Position numbers and translations under genes: made by a program. A DNA stretch of 64,000 nucleotides, from positions 434,001 through 498,000 of the forward strand of contig WION01000010.1 of NCBI GenBank assembly GCA_015039365.1, in the 5' to 3' direction. Below the pieces are notes generated by a model. It made no database searches and had not been told where the DNA came from. It saw nothing but the letters and a program-made list of their open reading frames with translations. Positions 34,483 through 44,545 of this stretch are shown in pieces. This DNA is from Amanita rubescens. Lineage: Eukaryota > Basidiomycota > Agaricomycetes > Agaricales > Amanitaceae. Position 1 is the first letter of the stretch, and each line of letters begins with the position of its first letter.

Positions 34483-35149
34483 ACTTGAATATCCCATGAT
34501 TGTTTCAGCTGTGCCTGGTCGACGTGGCCGAGATCCCAACTGGACCTCCCAATACCTATGATACTCATTTTACTCTCAACAATTACCTCATGTCTCATTG
34601 CAATCTGCCCGTCACAGTACATCTTGGTACAGATCGTCGTGAAGTGTAGTATAACTTAGTTGCTAATCCTATGTTTCGCCAAATTGGACAAAATCCCCAA
34701 TTTTTCAAATTTTTCGCATGATCATGCATTATTCATTCGTGATCACGCAAAACCCATTTTCTTTCCATAATTGCATGATCATTCAGCTCGAAAATAAAAC
34801 AAAATATTCATGCGTGTTCCAACTTCCATGCGTGATCTCGAAAATACTCATTTTTTGTCCAGTGAGTTGTTCACGCGTGATTGTCCGTGGACAAACTTAT
34901 CATAACCATCTAGCTTATAAAATTAAATTGCTCTTGACTCGTTTAACAGCATTAATAAACCGTTCACTACTATTTCCACCTCCAAAAAGTACCAGATATA
35001 TGTAGGGGAACCAAAGAGGGTTGCGTCGCGCATGATCACCTACATGTAGGAATGGGAATCATACAATATATACTTGACCGGACCGGAACCGAACCTGTGT
35101 GAAGTCCGTCACAATTCTCTTTTCTTTTCTTATCCGGTTCGACTCATCA
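34483..35149. other. spacer with repeated GATCATGC/CGTGATCACG motifs
   Basis: About 670 bases, AT-rich in the middle, with scattered palindromes (GCATGATCATGC, CGTGATCACG, CACGCGTGA) between 34718 and 34890. Related GTGATC motifs appear at 41.8 and 42.8 kb. No gene is supported. Confidence 0.4.
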
Positions 35150-37116
35150 AGATCCTTACGTGGCGACGGAAGTGCTATGCAGCAAAATATGGTCCATCGT
35201 CGAGACCTGCACGAACGAGCAACACCAGGTTCTCGAACCCTTCTGGGAGACGGTGCTCGACCGCTCCGGCCGAAGACATGAAAACACAGATGGTCATGGC
35301 CTCTCATTTCACAAAAATTTGAGCAAAAAGCCCGCAGAGTGCGTTTTCTCTGTTCTTCCACCGCGGAGGTTCGAAAATGTTTTTTTTTTCTTCAGATGGT
35401 GGCATTTATCAAATCACAACCTTCTGTTGTCGAAAACTTCTTGCGGCATATCGAGATGCTGCCATTTGTAGACCCGTTGATTCGGATAATCCAGCTGGAC
35501 GAGCTTCCCGAGGGTGCTGGCATCCTTGAAGTGCGTACTACGTTTTTCATGCAAATACATCCTGAATGGGACGAAAACAGTGGCTATCATCCCAGAACTT
35601 CATTCCGCGACTGACAGACCTCTTGTCGCCCCAACACACACGCGATCGTGGCGGAACTCATCAAAAACATCATTGCTATGGCAACCTCTTCACCTGCGGC
35701 AGGCATCACGGAAGGCCTTCAAAACGGACTGGCTTCCAACCGCTTTGCTCGTGAACTCGCCCAGAGAGAAAGCGCATTGAAGCTCATGGGCACAACGTCG
35801 CGCCAGAAGACGCAGAAGATCTAGAAACTTCAAGTAACCTGCCTACTCTCGAATCTGCCACGTCATCCGTCGCACAATCCATCTCCATCATTATTGACTC
35901 AAGCGCGGACTATTATGAACCTTATATATTCCATACTGCACGGAACCGGCTGATACAGATTCAACAACATCTACATACGCAGTCCGAAGATGGAAGGGAA
36001 GAGCTGGAGCACGCTATGCAAGAGATGGTGGATCAGATGGGTGTGGTCCATTTTGGGCCGCTGTTGGAAATCATGTGTGAGCGGATGGGAGACCTGCAAC
36101 GGTTATTGGGGTCGCCGAGATCCCTGGTACGTCTTCCCTGTTTTTGCTTTATACTTTTCACTCAGCTTGTCATAGACTGGTCCTGTGTCGACGACCGTGG
36201 GCCAGATCACTCCGCTTACGCTGAAACGGTACCGGATATCCGAGCTGTTTGCAGAGTTGTTGCATTGTTCGAACATGTCCGCGCTGAACCGGCCGCCCGA
36301 GTACGACGAACTATATGACGAACAGGGTCGTTTGCGGGGCGGCCTCGCAGCACTTGAAGGACTCGCGCAAGTCATATCCCTTAACCAGATGGGCGATCGG
36401 GAACGAGGGCCAATTGAAATGATATAAGATGAGGTAGAACCCGCTTTGGAGCTGCCCGTTCACGGAGCTTCATGTTCCTCCACCTCTCCTGTTTTCTCCT
36501 CGGACGAAGAAATGAGCAGCAACGAAGAGGCTGGAAGTTTAGATGAAGACGCAACGGAAGAAATTGCCATGTTTGATGAACCTCAGTCAATGTCGCCTGC
36601 CCAGGAACCATCACCGCTCCCTCCTTCCTCATTGTCTCCTCCCGAAAGCTCTCCTCCTGAAAACCCTTTTAGCGTGCCACCGCCCGAAATGACGCCTCCA
36701 GGCACGCCATTAGCCAGAGCGACGTCGACTTCTCAAGATCTCCCGCCTTCGCAATCAAGATTCCGCGGGTCTCGGAGAAGTTCGCGGAGGACGCTCACAG
36801 TCATCCGAGAAATAGAGCTCTGCATCGGGGAGAAACTCAAACGGTGTTTTATCGACTTGAATGTCTTGACCACGTTTCTGGTGGGAAACATTTTCTCAGA
36901 CACGTTCTGCCCGCGTGCTTACGGCATTGTTGTATAGGACCTCTTTTTCAATTTCCCATGGAACAACTTTCTACATAGCGCCGTATACGGCCTTATACAC
37001 CAAATCTTGACCGGAAACGTGTCTAGCGGGTTAAACGCGAGTTGGCCATAGCACTCTTCCGCGACGCACAGATCATGCGTCAGATCGTCCAAGGCCAAAA
37101 ACTAAATGACGTCGAA
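35150..37116 (+). pseudogene. SAPS-domain (Sit4 phosphatase-associated protein) gene, decayed copy
   Basis: SAPS-family blocks appear in order on the plus strand: YVATEVLCSKIWSIVETC, EPFWETVLDR, DMKTQMVMASHFTK, MVAFIKSQPSVVENFLRHIE, PLIRIIQLDELPEGAGILE, WLSSQNFIPRLTDLLSPQH, ELIKNIIAMATSSPAAGI, GLQNGLASNRFARELAQRES, MVDQMGVVHFGPLLEIMCER, TTVGQITPLTLKRYRISELF, LLHCSNMSALNRPPEYDELY, then an acidic/Pro-rich insert and NFPWNNFLHSAVYGLIHQIL, ALFRDAQIM. There is a frameshift near 35268, another at about 35640, a premature stop after 36424 and a stop near 37031, and the N-terminal roughly 100 residues are missing. Functional relatives regulate the PP6-type phosphatase Sit4 in the cell cycle and TOR signalling. 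This copy cannot make it, so an intact parent should exist elsewhere. Confidence 0.8.
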
Positions 37117-37158
37117 AGGTGAGATTCTCGCTCCGCTTTCCTCAAGACCATCATTGTC

Positions 37159-37607
37159 TTACATTAGTATGTTCACAGCTTCAAGGAGACCAAGGACAAA
37201 TTTCTTTTCGCCACCAGCCTTCTTCCATGTGGGCAATTCGCCGATGATAGTGTCGAGGTCCCTGATATCGGCGAGCCTCCACGCAAGAAACATCTCTCGA
37301 AAAGAGATGATGGTCCCAGAGATGAAGAACTTGAATGCGAAAGGGATGGCCAAAATGAGCGCCAGGTGATGAGCGCCGTTAGTCCGGTGGTAATACAGTT
37401 CTAAGAACTTAAGAAGCGACAACGCGAGTGCCGGCGACTGGAGGATGATGGGTGTGGGACTCGGATACCTACGTAGACGGTGAGCGGATCACGAGGAAGA
37501 GCCTTCTGGAGCCCTTCAACTATGTGCATGGTCGAACGGTCAAACCCAGTGAGAAAAGGCGCGGGAGGAATCTGTTTTGATCGGAGGAACGGGACAAACC
37601 GGGGCAA
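37159..37607 (-). CDS. uncharacterised two-exon protein
   Basis: Exon 1 (37607-37473) reads MPRFVPFLRSKQIPPAPFLT, HIVEGLQKALPRDPLTVY. A 35-nt GTAGGT...CCAG intron (37438-37472) joins it in phase to SPALALSLLKFLELYYHRTN, LALILAIPFAFKFFISGTII, FREMFLAWRLADIRDLD and a stop at 37159. About 136 residues, with one likely hydrophobic helix. I do not recognise it. The start may lie further upstream. It overlaps nothing else and abuts the SAPS relic tail to tail. Confidence 0.35.
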
Positions 37608-38590
37608 ACCGGAGAAGTGGCCACATTGTCAGATGTATTTCTGTTGCCTCCGGGCTCGTGGTAGACGTCGCCAACGCCGTTTGTATTCGCCCGTAGAACA
37701 TATAGAATCTGAATGCATCTGAAAATATCTGTATTGATCTGTGTGCTCCTGAACACTTCGGCGTCATCTAACTCGTCGTTGCCCACCACCGTTCGCTTGC
37801 ACCTCCCCTGCTCCCCTTCGGAAACCCCCTCTGCCCCTGCTAGTACCCCTTCCTCCCCTGCCCCTCCTGCTCCTCCTCATCGTCCTAATTCTTCCCCAAT
37901 TCCCTGTAGAGAACTTAGATTAGAAGATAACAATACTAGGTAAACTTCCTGTAAGTCAATAAGTAACTTAGAGGATATGTAGAGAAAATCGAAGGCCGCA
38001 CCTCTTTTTTCTCGTTACTGAGTGTCTTCCAAGCGTTCGTGAACTCCGTTTTGGTTTGGTTGTACCCCGGTTGAGTGATCCACCACACGGCGAAGACATC
38101 GCTGTCACGAATTGTGAGTGAATCAAGAAGTCTAAAGTAGGCACTGGACGAGTAGACGTACATCGCCGCTGTCGAATTTGGGTTCAGCTGAATCTCGGCT
38201 GACTTTTTTCCCCTTTGCTTTTTCAAGTTGCCTTGTCTGGGGGCAAGCGGTCTACGCGTATTGCTCGGGAGCGTATGCGTCCACGAATGTGGCTGCAGAA
38301 TCCCAACCTCCACATTGACTTTCAGGGCGTGTTCCGAAGTCGATGTTTATGATCCCGCTCTTCATGGATCACGGGTGGGAAACGGAGCATGGCGAAGTGG
38401 TGATTTCTTGCGGAGAGTTAGCTTAAAGAGCACGAATACATGGTAGGAAAATACGCACTTGTTAAAGAGACAGGGCGGCGGCGCCGTAGGTTTGGATTAT
38501 CGTAGCATCTGAACTCGTTCATCTTCCAGCTGCAAACGAGAGTTGTTGGCTCGGCTGGCGTTGGATAGACAGAGGACTTGACGAGTTTGG
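37608..38590. other. spacer with an unrecognised minus-strand exon-like frame
   Basis: Mostly non-coding. At about 38010-38230 the minus strand reads AAMYVYSSSAYFRLLDSLTI, VFAVWWITQPGYNQTKTEFT, NAWKTLSNEKKE, which is protein-like but unknown to me. It may be an exon of a larger lost gene. Confidence 0.35.
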
Positions 38591-38594
38591 GCGC

Positions 38595-38805
38595 GTTTTT
38601 CGAGTGCGACGGAGAGAACTTGACGCAGTTAATAGGGCGGCAGTGACCTTGAAATACGAGAGACAGCGGATTGTCATCGATAGTACAAGTGATGTCGAGC
38701 GACGCAAGCAACGAGGCTCAGGGTAAGACTCTGATCAGTGATGTCCTTTCACATTCTGCTGTGCAATGCCTGCGAGAATTGTCCATCAAAGACTCAAGAC
38801 TCAGT
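38595..38805 (-). pseudogene. copied 5' end of the 51.6-kb WD40 gene
   Basis: About 200 bases on the minus strand match 51480-51660 on the plus strand (TTTGATGGACAATTCTCGCA, GATCAGAGTCTTACCCTGAG, GACAATCCGCTGTCTCTCGT) with a few substitutions and a 3-bp insertion. The copied part covers the upstream region and first coding segment (DDNPLSLVFQGHCRPINC) and then diverges. It is a truncated duplicate without the propeller. Confidence 0.8.
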
Positions 38806-39215
38806 TTTCCTCTTCATCCCTCCTCTACTTAGAACATATTGACGAAAATGTCATCAGTAGTGTAGATTCATACTGTGTAGATTTAAACAGTTTTATATAA
38901 AGAAATTGGGCGCGAGGTTCATGTCGGCGCTCCAGCGACGACTGCTCTCGTTCTATGTAAGTGTGATGAACAAATCAGTTTGCGAGGATGAGAACATTTA
39001 ACAATCGAGGGCGGGTGCGGGGTATAGCAGTTTGGACTGTTGCAGCAAGTAGACGATGCAAAGAGATCTGAGAGCTAGAGCAATCAAACAAATCAAAGCG
39101 AGTGAAAGCAAGTTAACGAAAAGCAAAATGTTCAAAAAGGGTGATGTCAACAGGAAAGAATGCGTTAAAAACATGAGATACAGTTGGGACGCCCCAGAGG
39201 ACATTATGATTGAGA
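38806..39215. other. AT-rich spacer downstream of the F-box gene
   Basis: About 410 bases with no coding signal. It would carry the 3' end of the F-box transcript. Confidence 0.4.
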
Positions 39216-40913
39216 TTATGTTGCAATCGATATGAGCCTAGTAAGGTGATGCAGCGGGTTTCGCCTCCGCCAGCAAAGCTTCTGCTTCTCCTTGTGCAAC
39301 ATCCCCTTGGCCTGTGCATGAACAATATCTTTACGAGTCATCATGATGATATTCATTCTAGCGTAATCCTCCAACTGTACTCCTGCATCCTTGCAGAGCT
39401 GCGCAACTTGAGACCAGAAGTTGATGACAGCCTCCGAACAAGCTTCCGAACGCATGATATTGCTCTCAAAACTCATATCGCAGATGACGCGGAGTTTGGG
39501 GAATGAGCCGTAACAGAGGAGAGATCTGATCTGCGATAGAAGGGGGCGGAATGGGTTCATGCGGATCGAGATTTCATCACACATCCGCTTATCCAAGTCA
39601 CGGATGCCGATGAGTCGCAGATTTGGATGGGAAAGAAGCAGAGGGTGGGGCGCAATCCAGTCCGAGCTTTGCCAGTTCCATTCGGTATCGGCACTGCAGA
39701 TGAACTCTTCCAGGTTGGGGCACCACGCCGCAAGATGGACGCTGCGCGAAGCGGCAGTCTGCGGGTCGACAGGAATGGTGAGGTAATAATCTTCGATGAT
39801 GGAAGACGAGTGGGCAAGTTCAAGTTGTTTAAGTTTCTCCCCGTGCGTGCGGAAGAAGTTGCAGAAGCCTTCGCCGGCGTCAGAAAAGTCAGCCGCAACG
39901 ATAGAGACATTTTTTATGATGGGCAGGTCCCAAGTAGCAAAGACAGCGAGGGTGGCATCATGCAAACAAAGTTTGAGGGCATGGAGATGCGGAAGGGTAA
40001 GTGGTAGACCTGGATAGCCTCTCAAAGGCTCTGAGAGGCTGTGTATGTCCATGTTGCAAAAGGTGAGTTCTAGGAATTCTAGTTTGGATGCGACATTGGC
40101 GAGCGAGTGGGACAGGTGGAGGTGAAAGGATATGTCGTCATAATTGGTCCAGGAGAGACAGCGGATGGGGCTCTTGGCCTGGGTGATGGTGTGGAGGAGT
40201 TGTGCAGCGGATGTAGGGTCTCCGTTGCTGGAACCGTGCATGCTGCAGCGGACAGACCTGCAGTCCATGTAATTTTCAAGACGGGGCGCATTGTCGACTA
40301 TGACGCACAAATCATTCGGGGAGCAGCATTCCCGGATGGGTGTCTCGATGTGCAGTTGCTTGATGTAGTGGCCTTTTCGGGGACCGCGGGTTTCGCTTGT
40401 GCCGCTGGCCTTTTCACAGCAGATGGCCTGGGCGAGGGCATGCGCCTGAGCAGGCTTGTAGATCCAGATGCACTCGTAAAGGACCTCGAGGGCAATGATG
40501 CTCCATTGCCTGCAGACCTCCATGATGTTGTGCTTCTCCCTTATGGACCTGAGGTAGCGCTCTAGACGGGCGTCTCTGTCAGAATGGGAATGGGAAAGGT
40601 GGAGGAAGGATATATCATTTGTGTCGGCTATTTTCGCAGGGAATTCGATGGGGGTGAATGGGGTATCGTCTTCTGTGGCAAAACGGAAGATAACGCGCCA
40701 TACTTCTGGAGGTAAGACTGGAAGACGGCGCATTTTTACGGTGACTTGGACGTGTCGGAGGGGGATGGAATGAAGACCAACGGGGGTTGGGCAGGGCGAG
40801 TCAAATGAGCCACCATGCGGACCGATAAGAGGGGGGTCAAATTTGCGGCGAGAAAGCCTGGAAAAGACACGCTTGAAGTTGGGCATAATTGGTGGAGTGG
40901 ACCGACGTACCAT
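39216..40913 (-). CDS. F-box/LRR-type protein (intact)
   Basis: A single exon of 565 residues from MVRRSTPPIMPNFKRVF. The frame is open further upstream, but this ATG follows an A-rich TTTAAA context; MRRLPVLPPEVW could be an internal start. The F-box-like motif RLPVLPPEVWRVIFRFATED lies near residues 62-81, with VCRQWSIIALEVLYECIWI as the typical follow-on. The remainder has leucine-rich segments (KLEFLELTFCNMDIHSLSEP, LPHLHALKLCLHDATL, HPNLRLIGIRDLD). Expected role: SCF ubiquitin-ligase adaptor; target unknown. It is much longer in its N-terminal extension than the gene at the left edge, and not an obvious recent paralogue of it. Confidence 0.8.
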   Translation of the reverse strand: MVRRSTPPIMPNFKRVFSRLSRRKFDPPLIGPHGGSFDSPCPTPVGLHSIPLRHVQVTVKMRRLPVLPPEVWRVIFRFATEDDTPFTPIEFPAKIADTNDISFLHLSHSHSDRDARLERYLRSIREKHNIMEVCRQWSIIALEVLYECIWIYKPAQAHALAQAICCEKASGTSETRGPRKGHYIKQLHIETPIRECCSPNDLCVIVDNAPRLENYMDCRSVRCSMHGSSNGDPTSAAQLLHTITQAKSPIRCLSWTNYDDISFHLHLSHSLANVASKLEFLELTFCNMDIHSLSEPLRGYPGLPLTLPHLHALKLCLHDATLAVFATWDLPIIKNVSIVAADFSDAGEGFCNFFRTHGEKLKQLELAHSSSIIEDYYLTIPVDPQTAASRSVHLAAWCPNLEEFICSADTEWNWQSSDWIAPHPLLLSHPNLRLIGIRDLDKRMCDEISIRMNPFRPLLSQIRSLLCYGSFPKLRVICDMSFESNIMRSEACSEAVINFWSQVAQLCKDAGVQLEDYARMNIIMMTRKDIVHAQAKGMLHKEKQKLCWRRRNPLHHLTRLISIAT

Positions 40914-41624
40914 TTTAAATGTAAGGTCTTCAGGCGACCCTGTGGCACTGGCAGCCGTGGTCAACTGCAAACAGTCATTCCTCCGACTCCCGACTGCCAA
41001 CGGACAGTACTGGAGCGCGCCCGAATGTGGAGGAAGGTGCTTAGTACGTAGTAAGGATGGTCTAAAGATGATTTCGAATGTTTTAGAGTGCGATTCTACC
41101 TTCAAAACTGGTCACGGAGAGTGTTCCACTGTCCAGAGTCCCAAAGGGCTTGATTGCCGAAGGCCTGAAACCCTTGATGGTAATTGCTAGTAAATTGCCG
41201 AAAGATGCGTCTTACAGTCATTTTTATCTTGCCAAGGTTTTGTGTCAAATGCTGCAAAAGTGACGAAAGTATGATCAAATGCCAGTTGTGATAATCAGAG
41301 AAAAGCCGTACAGACCGGCGAAAATGGGCTACGACTTAAACATACTGGATGCTGGGTTTGAACCATCTGAGCTTGAATAATTCGCCAAGATCCCATCGCA
41401 TGGAAACCGAATTCTGTCCTGCCGTTACCAAAACAGGCTGCAGATTTTTTCTTAAATTGCAGCTGCACTATTAGGAGTTGGGCGGTCCATGCCAGCGGAA
41501 TTGTATAACGCCACTGTGTGGCACTCATCCGGGGCCAAAAGTAACTCCAAGCAACAGCTCAGATGCGGAAACGCGAGCTGCGGCTCAATGTTCTATGATG
41601 TGATGATCGATCAGCATTATTCAC

Positions 41625-41671
41625 AATTTCTACAAATCATCATCGTTTGCTTACTGGCGGGTAGCTTGCTC
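41625..41671 (+). repeat. 47-bp block shared with 53011-53057
   Basis: The block starting ATTTCTACAAATCATCAT and ending GGGTAGCTTGCTC occurs at both places with one C/T difference; flanks differ. It is a second example of a short dispersed duplication. Confidence 0.8.
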
Positions 41672-41773
41672 GACCACATGGGCCGCCAAGCCGAGGCCGA
41701 ACGGCTTCGCAGACCGTACGATTCTGAATTCATTCTGAACTTTCCACGGTGAAACTATATGACGGTATCGATC

Positions 41774-41830
41774 CAGCGTGAACTATCGTGATCCAGCGTG
41801 AACCGCCGTGATCCAGCGTGGCGCGCGTGG
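41774..41830 (+). repeat. short tandem GTGATCCAGCGTGAAC repeat
   Basis: Three units of GATCCAGCGTG with spacers of similar sequence (GAACTATCGT, GAACCGCCGT, GCGCGCGT). Too short to classify. Similar GTGATC/TTCACG elements occur near 42760-42870. Confidence 0.6.
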
Positions 41831-43319
41831 ACTGCCGTGAGCCTCGTTTCTACTCTCACTGCTCACTCCAGTTGATTGGGACAATGACGACGTGTACGGG
41901 TGGGAGTGTGCAGATTTGGGTGACGAGTAATCTTTGGTGGAGCGGTGGGGCTTCATGTGGTGACTGATAGTGGGAGGGTCCAAAGGTGGGGATGCTCAAG
42001 GGGCTGTATTGGAAGAGGTGTAGGTCTAGGGTGACAGTAGCATATATTACGTGAAAAGTACATGAATGGCAATGCGTCAATTTGACCTGACATGATTATT
42101 TCAAAAAGGAACAAAAGTTGTCCATGTTCGAAAACATACCTCAACTTCTTCGTCTAACCACTTCGTCTACCCTTTACGAGACCAACTGGCACCGAGCAGG
42201 ACGAGCATTAGTCGTAAAACACTTAATCCGCTTAATGCAGCGTTGCTGGACGCAGGTGACCTTGTTCATCATTGTCTGTAATAACTCGAATCAGGGTGCC
42301 TACTTGGACGAAATGCAGTTGTAACCGACTGCTTTTAGATCTGCCGAAGAATATGCTGGTATTGGGTGGACCCTTGAGTGTAATGAGGCGGGAACTGTGG
42401 GCCAGGATAGTAGATATTGAACGAGCTTGGCCAAAGCGAGAAGGATGAAAGATACGTACGCTCACGGCTTCGAAAACATTGCTACGCACTCATTGATGCG
42501 ACCTGCGTGGTGAGAGTTCTGGAGAGCCAATCTTCACATTGGGGACCCGGATTCCTCTTCGGGGAAAAGACGAGATTGGCGAGTATTACCAGCGCGGTGA
42601 TCTGTGAGACCTGTGAGACGCGCTAGTGGCATTCCCCGCCTTGACCCCCACGAAGGACACCATCCCCGGCTCACGGGGTCAATAAATACTGTCGATGACG
42701 AGCGCTTGAGCCGTCAGACTAGCGGGCGCAACAGAACGGGAGCGTTACGTCAGCCGATCGTGATCGGTTCACGTTCACGCGTTGGGCATGCTGACGAATC
42801 ACGATGATTCATGCCGTGACACGGTAATCCACGCCAGGACACGGCGGTTCACGATGAACGGCCGTGATCACTCTCAAATTTCTACATACAACTGGATTTT
42901 GTCCGATACGGTAAGTCATAAAACTCGTTTAGTCGGCCTATGGAAGCTTATACTATTCAAGACTCTGTAACGAAGAGTACTACTGGCAGAGGCGGACTGT
43001 TGAACGTTGAGGTGAGAATTAAGTCCGACATCGTCATTTTTTTCTTTCAAACGTGGCTCGGAATCGCCCAACTTGAGTGCCGGTTTTCTGTCTCGTAATC
43101 ATGATGCGTATGTACCGTACTGCTTTGCTCTAAAGACTCAATACCAATCTACTCATTAACGTTTAACCTTCGCCTTACGCAATCTGAAATATCAGGTCCC
43201 CCTGAAGGTGAAATTTGTTGTGGCAGACGAATTTATATGAGGATTGCTGCGTACGTAGAGGGTGAAGCGGAACTGTGGATTCTGTACTGCACGCATTCCA
43301 CCCGGATGACCGACTCGAC

Positions 43320-43858
43320 CTAATAATCAATCTCCATCATGATATCGATGTCAGCCCCTGCCTCCATCTCCAAGTCCACATCCATTGGGGCCTCAACTCC
43401 AGGACTAACGAGTTGAACTTCAGGTTGTTTGCGGGATGGTCTACCAAAGACATGATTAGTAGGTCTCAAAGAGAAAGGTTCACTGGCAACATGCCGAACA
43501 ATGTAGGATCTGCGGGAGAAAATTCAATGAGAGCACACTGATTGCAACCGTCAACGAACATGACATACCGCACAGGAGTCGGTGACAGTCCTGTCAAACC
43601 ATCCTTAATCCCACAATTACCGCCAGTAACGTTCTCTTGTGTGATTCTCTCGTTCTTGAACACTGCTGATCTTGGTTTGATTTTGCTATTGAAAATGTGG
43701 ACCAGTTCTTTCTTTGAGTAGCGAGTGGGGTATTTTACTTTATGATAAAGAAGGATGCCGAGCATTTGAGGGACGGTTAGAGAGGTGGGGTCAAAATCAG
43801 CATCTAGATACTGTCCTAGGCTGATGATCTGCGAGGTCGTTCGTCGGCTCGGAGGCAT
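43320..43858 (-). CDS. small HeH/LEM-domain protein (Src1/Heh-like N-terminus only)
   Basis: Two exons (43858-43569 and 43509-43320) with a 59-nt GTATGT...CAG intron, exactly 159 residues. I chose MPPSRRTTSQIISLGQYLDA because basidiomycete Src1/Heh proteins start alike. The helix-extension-helix domain covers about residues 18-58 (FDPTSLTVPQMLGILLYHKV, YPTRYSKKELVHIFNSKIK). The second exon is acidic (PMDVDLEMEAGADIDIMMEI) and the protein then stops. Full-length relatives go on to two membrane helices and an MSC domain in the inner nuclear membrane and bind DNA or chromatin. This one lacks them, so it is either a truncated duplicate or a soluble HeH protein. Confidence 0.7.
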
Positions 43859-44545
43859 GGTGCCAATCGAGCCCCGCTCGGCCATATAAATACTGTTCAG
43901 GGGATGTGCTGCAGATTGTAGTTCGTCGAGGCATGATTCTAATAAATTTCTTTTTTTGCTCTGGCATGCAATTTCGGCGGACTCGGACACGTGAAAGCGG
44001 AATTATCCGAGACTCTGCCGCGTGCTGGAACGGTATAGTATCATATTGATTCTTTTGGAAACTACTGATCCCTGCCACCATAACGTCGCTATGGTTGTTG
44101 AAGGCGCAACGCACCATCGCTTGAAAGCTAAAACGTGGTGACTATGCACGAATCATTCGAAAGCATGGTTGAGTCCGAGCTGCACTTGGCTGGAAAGGAG
44201 CAACCTCTGCGCCGCGCCAGAGAACTTATCTTCGCTTTTACTTGATCGTCGGAGTCGAAGAGGCCTCCCCAAATTGAGCTTTGCGTGGTTCGAACAAATG
44301 CACAACACTAGATCAGGGCCTATCGTCGCAAGAGAACGGATAGCTGGGCCGCACCTTGCAAAGTTTACCGAGATCGCAAGGTATCTTGATTGCATCTGGC
44401 GCTAGACTCATCAAGTAACTGTTGCAGATGGTCCTCCTAGCTGCCTCAAGGCCGGCATTCTGATGACCCTTGCAGCCAGCATGTGATCAATGCGCTATCG
44501 GTCCTTCAACGTGACCGAATCCTTTAGGGTGGCCACCACCACCAC
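43859..44545. other. intergenic region between divergent genes
   Basis: About 690 bases between the HeH gene (leftward) and gene D (rightward); both promoters should lie here. Short open frames are not protein-like. Confidence 0.4.

Larger units (their letters stand above)
40914..43319. other. 2.4-kb stretch without a supported gene
   Basis: Upstream region of the F-box gene followed by composite DNA: a 47-bp block shared with 53.0 kb, a short GTGATCCAGCGTGAAC tandem at 41774, and related GTGATC/TTCACG motifs at 42740-42870. Open frames are short and unconvincing. Confidence 0.4.

Noticed and set aside
30000..34700. Complete CACTA element around the Tnp2 gene
   Set aside because: I looked for CACTA...TAGTG ends and 3-bp target duplications beside the gene and saw none that I would defend.
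44280..44300. GGTTCGAAC, a tRNA B-box-like motif
   Set aside because: No A-box at the proper distance and no cloverleaf could be folded. No tRNA or rRNA gene was found in the window by eye.
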